Positions 1-6,201 of a DNA stretch of 6,919 bases are shown here, in pieces. The notes under the pieces are model-generated. The model saw nothing but the letters and a program-made list of their open reading frames with translations, searched no databases and had not been told where the DNA came from. How positions within the stretch are numbered: the first letter of the stretch is position 1; every line of letters begins with the position of its first letter. The stretch covers positions 1-6,919 of the forward strand of contig JACMLD010000523.1 of the NCBI GenBank assembly GCA_014379785.1. The letters run 5' to 3'. Made by a program: the position numbers and the translations under genes. The stretch is from Chitinophagaceae bacterium (lineage in GTDB: Bacteria; Bacteroidota; Bacteroidia; Chitinophagales; Chitinophagaceae).

Positions 1-1
1 A

Positions 2-130
2 ACAATTACCGTGAAAGTGGCCGGTGTAGCGCTTCCAATGGAAATACGCATCAAAGGTGAAGTCCTCACCACCGACGACTACGTAAAATACGAAGCAGCG
101 AAAAAAACAAAGAAATCAGGAAGTAAATAA
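2..130 (+). CDS. C-terminal end of a DUF1573-like protein (partial)
   Basis: Only the last 42 codons and the TAA stop (128-130) of this gene lie in the window; its start is upstream. The readable end has alternating hydrophobic residues, TITVKVAGVALPMEIRIKGEV, typical of the last beta strands of an immunoglobulin-like sandwich. It is followed by a lysine-rich tail ending KKTKKSGSK. The ITVK...IKGEV pattern resembles the end of DUF1573 domains, which are common exported or surface-associated proteins of unknown function in Bacteroidota. That identification rests on recall of the family pattern over about 25 residues and is tentative; another Ig-like beta-sandwich domain is possible. The frame is open to the window edge, while the other two forward frames hit stops early (at 10-12 and 58-60). 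A strong terminator follows 16 bases after the stop, so this gene probably ends its own transcript. Confidence 0.6.
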   Translation, partial: TITVKVAGVALPMEIRIKGEVLTTDDYVKYEAAKKTKKSGSK

Positions 131-146
131 ATTTCTCTTCAACACG

Positions 147-178
147 AACCCCGGTGATAAACTCGCCGGGGTTTTTTT
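147..178 (+). terminator. Intrinsic (Rho-independent) terminator
   Basis: AACCCCGG (147-154) pairs perfectly with CCGGGGTT (166-173). The stem extends inward by TGA (155-157) against TCG (163-165), with one T:G wobble, leaving a 5-base loop (158-162). A run of seven T (172-178) follows directly. It sits 16 bases after the stop at 128-130 and is oriented to end the upstream gene. There is no T run on the other side, so it should act only on + strand transcription. Confidence 0.9.
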
Positions 179-191
179 ACGAATAAATCTC

Positions 192-623
192 TTGGCAAAA
201 AAACTAGTCACTCCCGAATACAAAATCATCTACCCCCTCCGTGTCGCAAAAAGTAAAATAGCAGGCAAAGGCGCCTATGCCATAGAAAATATTCCCGCCA
301 GAAAAAAACTCGGTGATCTGGGAGGCGTCATCATTACCCTCCGTGAAGCGAGGAGACTGGTAAAGGATCTCGGCGTGATCAATATGGTAGAATTTGGCAA
401 CGGGCACGCACTCAATGCATCCCTCAATCCGAATGATCTCCGTTTTATCAACCACTCCTGCGGACCCAACACCTATATGCGGGTAACACACAACCGCGTG
501 GAATTTTACACGCTCAGGAAAATCAAAAAAGGGGAAGAACTGACCTGCGACTACGGCGAAACCCACCACGACGGAAAACTACCCTGCAGATGCGGTGCCC
601 CAAATTGCCGGAAATTTATTTAG
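192..623 (+). CDS. Small SET-domain protein-lysine N-methyltransferase
   Basis: A 143-aa, probably cytoplasmic protein consisting almost only of a SET domain, the S-adenosylmethionine-dependent lysine methyltransferase fold of eukaryotic histone methyltransferases. Visible motifs in order: the N-terminal SxxxGxGxxA element (21-30, KSKIAGKGAYA); the pseudoknot motif NHSCGPN (87-93); GEELTCDYG (114-122) with the conserved Tyr121; and a post-SET cluster CRCGAPNC (132-139). Cys132, 134 and 139, probably with Cys90, would bind a zinc ion. All core SET motifs are therefore present and it looks active. The start is TTG at 192: the frame is open back to a stop at 84-86 but has no ATG, GTG or other TTG there, and the next in-frame ATG (384, residue 65) would remove half the domain. 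No Shine-Dalgarno sequence is seen. No signal peptide or membrane segment. The target is unknown; ribosomal or DNA-associated proteins are only possibilities. The aminotransferase gene starts 18 bases downstream. Confidence 0.9.
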   Translation: MAKKLVTPEYKIIYPLRVAKSKIAGKGAYAIENIPARKKLGDLGGVIITLREARRLVKDLGVINMVEFGNGHALNASLNPNDLRFINHSCGPNTYMRVTHNRVEFYTLRKIKKGEELTCDYGETHHDGKLPCRCGAPNCRKFI

Positions 624-637
624 ACTGCGTACTTTTG
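605..637 (+). promoter_or_regulatory. Bacteroidota-type promoter of the aminotransferase gene
   Basis: TACTTTTG (630-637) is an exact match to the Bacteroidota -7 consensus TAnnTTTG. A TTG at 605-607 lies 22 bases upstream, within the loose spacing of the -33 element. The -7 box ends only 4 bases before the ATG at 642, so transcription would start at or just before the start codon, giving a leaderless or nearly leaderless mRNA. The -33 part overlaps the end of the SET gene. The -7 match is seen directly; function and start site are inferred. Confidence 0.6.
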
Positions 638-641
638 CCCC

Positions 642-1838
642 ATGTTAAAAATCAGCCATCGCGGACAGGAAATGCCGCCTTCGCCCATCAGGAAACTTGT
701 CCCGTTTGCAGAAGCTGCCAAGAAAAAAGGAATCAAAGTTTTTCATCTCAATATTGGTCAGCCAGATATCGAAACGCCACCGCAAATACTCGACGCGGTT
801 CGCCAGGCCGATTTTACCATTCTTGAATACAGCCACAGCGCCGGCAATGAAAGCTATCGCCGCAAACTGGTACAATACTACGCCGGCGTAGGCATCAACG
901 TCAACCACCACCAGATCATCGTCACCACCGGTGGTTCAGAAGCCATCCTGTTCGGATTTATGGCCTGCCTCGATGCGGGCGATGAGGTAATCATTCCCGA
1001 ACCGTTTTATGCCAACTACAACGGATTCGCCGTGGAAGCAGACGTGGTGGTAAAACCCATCACCTCCAACATAGAAACAGGTTTTGCCCTGCCCCCGATA
1101 CAGGATTTTGAAAAGGCAATCACCGCCAAAACAAAAGCAATCGTAATCTGCAATCCAAACAATCCAACCGGTTACCTCTACAGCCGCGAGGAAATGGAAA
1201 CCCTTAAAAAAATCGTGCAGAAACACAATCTCTATCTTTTTGCAGATGAGGCCTACCGCGAATTCTGCTATACCAGTGAACATGTCAGCGCTATGCACCT
1301 GACCGGCGTGGATGACCATGTAGTCCTCATGGATACTATCAGCAAACGCTACAGCGCATGCGGAGGAAGAATCGGTGCTTTCGTAACCCGCAACCAGCAG
1401 GTACTCGATGCCGTTATGAAATTCGCGCAGGCAAGACTAAGTCCCCCATCCTTTGCCCAAATACTCGGAGAGGCAGCAGTTGATTTGCCCGCAGATTATT
1501 TCAATACCACGAAAGCGGAATATAAAAAACGCCGTGATACCATCGTAACAAGACTAAACGCCATTCCCGGTGTTTTTTGTCCCAATCCCGGCGGAGCATT
1601 TTATGCCATGGCCAGATTGCCGATAGAAGATGCCGACAAATTTTGTCAATGGCTGCTGGAATCCTTTGACCACAACGGCCATACCATCATGCTCGCGCCG
1701 GCAACAGGGTTTTACGGTACACCCGGACTTGGAAAAAATGAGGTTCGCCTCGCCTATGTGCTCAATACAGATGCCATCAACGGTGCTATGGATTGTCTCG
1801 AAAAAGCACTTCAGGTTTACCCCGGACGCATTGGCTGA
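642..1838 (+). CDS. Fold-type I PLP-dependent aminotransferase (class I/II, AspC-like subgroup)
   Basis: A 398-aa cytoplasmic enzyme of the usual length for the aspartate/aromatic aminotransferase superfamily. It would transfer an amino group from an amino acid to a 2-oxo acid through a pyridoxal-phosphate Schiff base. Motifs: substrate-side loop NIGQPD (37-42); cofactor-phosphate segment TTGGSEA (95-101); NPNNPTG (171-177), with Asn174 expected at the PLP ring; ADEAY (201-205), with Asp202 for the pyridine nitrogen and Tyr205 for the ring oxygen; Schiff-base Lys235 in ISKRYSACGGRIG, with Arg243 for the phosphate; and Arg369 (EVRLAY) as the probable carboxylate-binding arginine. The ATG at 642 is supported by an N terminus (KISHRGQEMPPSPIRKL) matching my memory of Bacteroidota relatives and by the promoter just upstream. 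Substrate cannot be read from sequence; aspartate, aromatic or branched-chain amino acids are all possible. The residues after the lysine (SACGGRIG) differ from the more common MTGWRIG. Confidence 0.93.
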   Translation: MLKISHRGQEMPPSPIRKLVPFAEAAKKKGIKVFHLNIGQPDIETPPQILDAVRQADFTILEYSHSAGNESYRRKLVQYYAGVGINVNHHQIIVTTGGSEAILFGFMACLDAGDEVIIPEPFYANYNGFAVEADVVVKPITSNIETGFALPPIQDFEKAITAKTKAIVICNPNNPTGYLYSREEMETLKKIVQKHNLYLFADEAYREFCYTSEHVSAMHLTGVDDHVVLMDTISKRYSACGGRIGAFVTRNQQVLDAVMKFAQARLSPPSFAQILGEAAVDLPADYFNTTKAEYKKRRDTIVTRLNAIPGVFCPNPGGAFYAMARLPIEDADKFCQWLLESFDHNGHTIMLAPATGFYGTPGLGKNEVRLAYVLNTDAINGAMDCLEKALQVYPGRIG

Positions 1839-1886
1839 TAATATTTTAGTATTAAAACAGTAAGCAAGACTAGTAGTTTACCCGTA

Positions 1887-1909
1887 CAATGCCCAATTGT
1901 CCGGCATTG
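1887..1909. other. Inverted repeat in the leader of the sensor gene
   Basis: CAATGCC (1887-1893) and GGCATTG (1903-1909) are perfect 7-base inverted arms around a 9-base loop. No T run follows, so it is not an intrinsic terminator. It could be an RNA hairpin in the 5' leader of the sensor kinase mRNA or a binding site for a dimeric regulator; nothing distinguishes these. The surrounding gap 1839-1973 holds no credible gene and no convincing promoter: the best -7-like strings (1842-1849 and 1874-1881) each miss the consensus and lack a spaced TTG. Confidence 0.4.
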
Positions 1910-1928
1910 CCATCATTAAACACAACTT

Positions 1929-1977
1929 ATGGCGTTAGTATGACAGCCACAGAATCATGTGGTGCATGACCGTATGA
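1929..1977 (+). promoter_or_regulatory. Chain of tiny overlapping reading frames before the sensor gene
   Basis: Three short frames follow each other by ATGA overlaps and hand over to the sensor start. MALV (ATG 1929, TGA 1941-1943) overlaps ATG 1940. MTATESCGA (ATG 1940, TGA 1967-1969) overlaps ATG 1966. MTV (ATG 1966, TGA 1975-1977) overlaps the sensor ATG at 1974. ATGA overlaps are a known arrangement for termination-reinitiation coupling. A small hairpin (1947-1962) lies inside the chain. The overlaps are seen directly; that they are translated or regulate the sensor is speculation and chance is a real alternative. Confidence 0.3.
1947..1962. other. Small inverted repeat just upstream of the sensor start
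   Basis: CCACA (1947-1951) and TGTGG (1958-1962) form a 5-base perfect stem with a 6-base loop, ending 11 bases before the ATG at 1974. If it folds in the mRNA it would lie in the initiation region and could limit ribosome access. The stem is short and could occur by chance. Confidence 0.25.
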
Positions 1978-4900
1978 AGCCGATAAAAACTCTGACCCTT
2001 TCATTACTGCTGCTTACTGCCGCCATATGCCAGGGTCAGATCAGAAATCTAAAATTCGCCCACCTTACAACGGCCAACGGTCTCTCCCAAAGCAACGTAA
2101 AATGCATCCTGCAGGACAGTCGTGGATTTATGTGGTTCGGTACGCGCGACGGATTAAATAAATACGATGGATATAAATTCAGTGTTTACCGCAACTCACC
2201 GATTGATAAATACACCCTTACAAATGACTTCATAGCAGATATAGCAGAAGACAAAAAAGGAAATATCTGGGTGGGCACCTGGGGCGGCGGTCTCAACAAA
2301 TACGATCGCACCAAAGACAAATTCACCCATTACCGTCACGATCCGGACAACACAAAAAGCCTGTCGAGCGACCTTATCATTTCAATATTTATCGATAGCG
2401 AGGAAAAACTCTGGGTAGGTACCGCAGACAGAGGTCTCAATTACTACGACGAAAAATCTAACAGCTTTGTACGATTTAGCGGTGAGCCCGGTCAGACCGG
2501 CAATATTTCCGACTTTTCAGTGTCGGATGTCTTTGAAGACAGCTACAAAAATCTATGGGTAGGGACGGAAAAAGGTCTAAATCTACTCGATCGCAAAACC
2601 GGCAAATTTACGAACTACCGTCATTCACCACTGCCAGGTTCAATATCAAACGACCAAATCCACGTAATCTTTGAAGACAAAAACAGACGACTCTGGATTG
2701 GAACGGTTGGCGGTGGTCTAAATCTGTTCGACCAGCAAAGTAACAAATTCTCTCATTTCATTCATAACCCAAACAACCCCAACAGCCTCAGCAACGACAA
2801 TGTTTACTCCCTTGGTGAAGACATCGATGGAAACCTTTGGGTGGGTACTGAAAATGGCGGATTGAATATTCTCGATCACCGCACGGGTGAATACACCATC
2901 TATAAACACGACGATTTCGATACGCACAGTCTGCTCAACAACTCACTGCACTCTATATATCGCGACAGAAAAGGAAATATGTGGGTGGGAACATTTACCG
3001 GCGGTATCAACTATGTAAATCTCGACGGCAACAAATTCACACACTACAAACACACTTCTGCAAAAAACAGCCTCAGTGACAACAACGTGCTCAGCATTTT
3101 TGAAGACCATGCAGGCATGATATGGATTGGAACAGATGGCGGCGGATTGAATCGTTTCAATCCCGTTACCAGCGAATTCACACACTACAAGCATGATGAG
3201 CTAAACTCCAACAGCATCTGCGGAAACTTTGTACTCAACGTATCAGAAGACAGGCATGGCAATATCTGGGCAGGCACATGGGGCGACGGCGTAAGTGTGC
3301 TCGACCCAAAAACAAACAGGTTCCGGCATTTCAAAGCAAATCCTGCCGACTCAAATGCACTCGCCAGCAACAATGCATGGGTTGTTTATAAAGACAAAAA
3401 AGACCGCATGTGGATCGGTACCCATGGAGGCGGCCTGCATCTTTACAACGAAAAGAAAAACAAATTCATCCACTACGGGTACGACAAAAACATTACCAAC
3501 GGCATCAGCAACAACAGCATCCATGGCATTCTGGAAGATAAAAACGGTGAATTGCTGATCAGTACCTACGGCGGTGGCCTCGATATTTTGTCAACAGATC
3601 TCAGGACTTTCAGGCATCTTACCCATGACAACAGGAAAAACAGCCTGAGCAACAACAGCACCGGCGCCATACACGAAGACAAATTGGGCAACCTCTGGAT
3701 CAGTACCATCTACGGATTGAATCACCTCGACAGAAAAACAAATCAGTTCACGACCTATTCAACCGCAAACGGACTTCCAAACAATGTAATCTTCGGTATC
3801 CTCCAAGATGATGCCGGGATCCTGTGGATCAGCTCAAACAAGGGTATCTCGAAAATGGATCCAAAGACAAAGGAAATCAAAAATTATATTGTCGCAGACG
3901 GGTTGCAGTCGTACGAATTCAAGGATCTGGCATTTTGCAAATCCCGCACCGGCATGATGTATTTCGGTGGTATCAATGGATTCAATACATTTTTTCCTGA
4001 TCGCGTTCGTGATGTAAACTACGAGCCACCATTGGTCTTCACCGCATTCAATATGTTTAACGGACCGGTAAAAGTTGCAACAAATGAAGACGACCCATCC
4101 CCGTTGAAAGTTGATATCAGCGAAGCGCGGGAAATAAGACTCCCCTACTCGCATGATGCCATCTTATTCGAGTTCGCCTCACTCAATTTTACCACCTACG
4201 AAAAGAAAAAATATTCTTACAAACTCGAAGGTTTTGATGCGAACTGGAACAACGTAGACACGAGAAGATCCGCAACCTATACAAACCTCGACCCGGGAGC
4301 CTACACGCTGTATGTGAAAGGTTTGAATAACAATGGTGAATGGTCCGCACAAACAATATCGCTGAATATATATATCAAGCCACCGTTTTATATGACCTGG
4401 TGGTTTAGGATCAGCATAAGTGTGTTGCTGATTGCTGCGATTGTCATGACCTTTCGCTTCAGAGTAAAGGTCGTCGAAAGTCAGAAGAAAAAACTGGAAG
4501 AGCAGGTGGCCGAACGTACCGAACTCCTTGAAAAAGCGAGCCAGGACGAGAAAAAAGCAAGACAGGAAGCGGAACATGCAAACAAGGCAAAAAGCATTTT
4601 CCTCGCTACCATGAGTCACGAGATCAGAACACCCATGAATGGTGTGATAGGAATGGCATCCCTGCTGGCGGAGACGCAGCTAAACGAACAGCAAAGAGAG
4701 TTTACGGAGACAATACGCACCTGTGGCGACAGCCTCCTGACAGTCATCAACGATATTCTGGATTTTTCCAAAATCGAGTCCGGTAAAATGGAACTCGAAC
4801 ATCAGGATTTCGACCTGAGAAATTGCCTCGAAGATGTACTCGATGTTTTTGCCGGTAAAGCTGCACAAACCGGACTCGACCTGGTATATGAAATTGATAA

Positions 4901-6146
4901 CAATGTTCCTGCACAAATTATTGGTGACCCGCTGCGCCTTCGGCAGATACTGATAAATCTTGTGAGCAATGCTGTAAAATTCACATCGCAGGGAGAGATT
5001 TTTCTGGGTGTGCATCTGTTAAAAAAACAACAGAACGGCAGAATAGAACTTGGCTTTGAGATTCGTGATACAGGAATCGGAATTCCTGCTGACAAGATCG
5101 GACGACTGTTCAAATCTTTCTCCCAGGTAGATTCATCTACCACCAGAAAATATGGCGGGACCGGTCTTGGCCTAGCAATCACGGAAAAACTGGTTGCACT
5201 CATGGGCGGAAAAGTAACCGTGGAAAGTCGGGTCGGTCATGGCTCTACTTTTAGCTTTACCATTCAGACCGAGGCCAGTATTCTTCCTGCACGAATAAAC
5301 ATTGTTTCAAATCTCGTGGGACTGGAAGATCGCAGAATACTGGTAGTTGACGACAATTACACAAACAGAAATATTTTAAAGAATCAGCTCGACCTCTGGA
5401 AATTACAAGGTGTTATGGCAAGTTCAGGAGAAGAGGCACTGGCCATTCTTCAGGAAAATCATGCAATCGATTTGGTAATTACCGATATGCAAATGCCCGA
5501 AATGGATGGTTTGACCCTGGCAACAGAAATACAAAAGCGATACCCGCAGCTGCCACTGATCCTTCTCAGCTCGGTCGGCGACGAATGCCATAAAAAGTAT
5601 CCCGGCCTTTTCAGATCAATTCTTACCAAGCCTACGAAACAAAATACTCTTTGCAAAAATATCATTGCGGCACTGCGCACCCATGCAGAAACCGAAATCA
5701 AGCCGGAAAAAATAAAAGAAAAACTCCCTGCCGAGTTTGCAAAAGAACATCCATTTAAAATTCTGGTGGCGGAAGACAATCTCATAAACCAGAAACTGAT
5801 TACCCATATTCTTGAAAAACTGGGGTACCAGCCCGAGATACGCGACAATGGGCTGGAAGCAGTCAATGCTTTCTCCGAACAACTTTTTGACCTCATACTC
5901 ATGGATGTTCAGATGCCGGAAATGGATGGCCTGGAAGCAACCCGCGCAATCAGGAGTAAAGACATATCCCAGCCATTTATCATTGCCCTGACAGCCAACG
6001 CAATGCAGGGCGACATGGAGACCTGCCTGACGGCAGGAATGAATGATTACCTCAGCAAGCCTCTGAAGCTGGAAGAATTGACAGCTATGCTGGAAAAATG
6101 GCATGCCAAGCCAAGATTAACAGCTCCCACTTTCACAACCCTTTAA
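1974..6146 (+). CDS. Hybrid sensor histidine kinase with 14 propeller blades, Y_Y_Y domain and two receiver domains
   Basis: A 1390-aa inner-membrane hybrid kinase. Order: signal peptide (about 1-22); periplasmic two-component-regulator propeller repeats (31 to about 680); Y_Y_Y domain (about 728-803); membrane helix (about 811-827); charged coiled coil (about 830-878); HisKA with MSHEIRTPMNG and phosphoacceptor His882; HATPase with N box Asn995/Asn999, DTGIGIP (1032-1038) and GGTGLGL (1061-1067); receiver 1 (Asp1126/1127, phosphoacceptor Asp1171, Lys1219); receiver 2 (Glu1267/Asp1268, Asp1311, Thr1340, Lys1362). All catalytic residues are present. ATG 1974 is chosen because the signal peptide (MKPIKTLTLSLLLL) begins there; a GTG at 1959 would add VHDR-type residues. 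The sensory half matches Bacteroides hybrid two-component systems, which sense glycan fragments. Unlike those, the protein stops 17 residues after receiver 2, with no AraC helix-turn-helix and no HPt, so phosphate must pass to a separate partner. Ligand unknown. Confidence 0.95.
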   Translation: MKPIKTLTLSLLLLTAAICQGQIRNLKFAHLTTANGLSQSNVKCILQDSRGFMWFGTRDGLNKYDGYKFSVYRNSPIDKYTLTNDFIADIAEDKKGNIWVGTWGGGLNKYDRTKDKFTHYRHDPDNTKSLSSDLIISIFIDSEEKLWVGTADRGLNYYDEKSNSFVRFSGEPGQTGNISDFSVSDVFEDSYKNLWVGTEKGLNLLDRKTGKFTNYRHSPLPGSISNDQIHVIFEDKNRRLWIGTVGGGLNLFDQQSNKFSHFIHNPNNPNSLSNDNVYSLGEDIDGNLWVGTENGGLNILDHRTGEYTIYKHDDFDTHSLLNNSLHSIYRDRKGNMWVGTFTGGINYVNLDGNKFTHYKHTSAKNSLSDNNVLSIFEDHAGMIWIGTDGGGLNRFNPVTSEFTHYKHDELNSNSICGNFVLNVSEDRHGNIWAGTWGDGVSVLDPKTNRFRHFKANPADSNALASNNAWVVYKDKKDRMWIGTHGGGLHLYNEKKNKFIHYGYDKNITNGISNNSIHGILEDKNGELLISTYGGGLDILSTDLRTFRHLTHDNRKNSLSNNSTGAIHEDKLGNLWISTIYGLNHLDRKTNQFTTYSTANGLPNNVIFGILQDDAGILWISSNKGISKMDPKTKEIKNYIVADGLQSYEFKDLAFCKSRTGMMYFGGINGFNTFFPDRVRDVNYEPPLVFTAFNMFNGPVKVATNEDDPSPLKVDISEAREIRLPYSHDAILFEFASLNFTTYEKKKYSYKLEGFDANWNNVDTRRSATYTNLDPGAYTLYVKGLNNNGEWSAQTISLNIYIKPPFYMTWWFRISISVLLIAAIVMTFRFRVKVVESQKKKLEEQVAERTELLEKASQDEKKARQEAEHANKAKSIFLATMSHEIRTPMNGVIGMASLLAETQLNEQQREFTETIRTCGDSLLTVINDILDFSKIESGKMELEHQDFDLRNCLEDVLDVFAGKAAQTGLDLVYEIDNNVPAQIIGDPLRLRQILINLVSNAVKFTSQGEIFLGVHLLKKQQNGRIELGFEIRDTGIGIPADKIGRLFKSFSQVDSSTTRKYGGTGLGLAITEKLVALMGGKVTVESRVGHGSTFSFTIQTEASILPARINIVSNLVGLEDRRILVVDDNYTNRNILKNQLDLWKLQGVMASSGEEALAILQENHAIDLVITDMQMPEMDGLTLATEIQKRYPQLPLILLSSVGDECHKKYPGLFRSILTKPTKQNTLCKNIIAALRTHAETEIKPEKIKEKLPAEFAKEHPFKILVAEDNLINQKLITHILEKLGYQPEIRDNGLEAVNAFSEQLFDLILMDVQMPEMDGLEATRAIRSKDISQPFIIALTANAMQGDMETCLTAGMNDYLSKPLKLEELTAMLEKWHAKPRLTAPTFTTL
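2064..4010 (+). repeat. Fourteen degenerate tandem repeats encoding propeller blades
   Basis: The periplasmic part of the sensor contains 14 consecutive units of roughly 40-50 residues (about 141 bases each) of the form NxLSNNxVxxIxEDxxGxxWVGTxxGG, then LNxxDxxTxxFxHYxH. Counting by eye gives exactly 14, consistent with two seven-bladed propellers. Units 1-10 carry the W-x-G-T core (for example WFGT at residue 54, WVGT at 99). Unit 11 has LLIST, units 12 and 13 have WIST and WISS, and unit 14 is the usual degenerate closing blade (MMYFGGINGFN). At DNA level the units have diverged strongly, so this is an old protein repeat rather than a recent DNA expansion. Confidence 0.9.
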
Positions 6147-6201
6147 GGCTTTTGCTTGTTATATTGTCGTCTAAGAAACGGTCTTCTTCAAAAACAACCA
6201 T

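Noticed and set aside
590..826. 78-codon + strand frame bridging the SET and aminotransferase genes
   Set aside because: It overlaps both well-supported genes in another frame and shows no recognisable motif.
1844..1857. TTTTA-GTAT-TAAAA hairpin after the aminotransferase as a terminator
   Set aside because: A five-pair all-AT stem with no G/C pairs and no following T run is too weak; the end of this transcript is not identified.
1870..1923. Minus-strand stretch reading FNDGNAGQLGIVRVNY before a stop, possibly a gene remnant
   Set aside because: Only about 18 codons follow the preceding in-frame stop and I cannot place the peptide in any family. The stretch also contains the inverted repeat, so chance or a decayed remnant cannot be told apart.
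1959..1973. Longer sensor kinase start at GTG 1959
   Set aside because: It adds five residues (MVHDR) before the ATG at 1974, where a normal signal peptide begins with a Met-Lys N terminus; GTG is the weaker start and no ribosome binding site supports it.
2064..4010. Regular spacing of about 141 bases resembling a repeat array
   Set aside because: The repeats are degenerate at DNA level, in one open frame, and explained by propeller blades; this is not a CRISPR or satellite array.
4179..6104. Several - strand open frames of 110-160 codons
   Set aside because: They are antisense to the Y_Y_Y, kinase and receiver regions, where + strand motifs are continuous and intact. Their translations show no family motif.
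6147..6201. Possible promoter between the sensor and the hydrolase (TTTG at 6151 and TATATTGT at 6160)
   Set aside because: The spacing between the two elements is only a few bases and the second misses the TAnnTTTG consensus, so I cannot support a promoter here.
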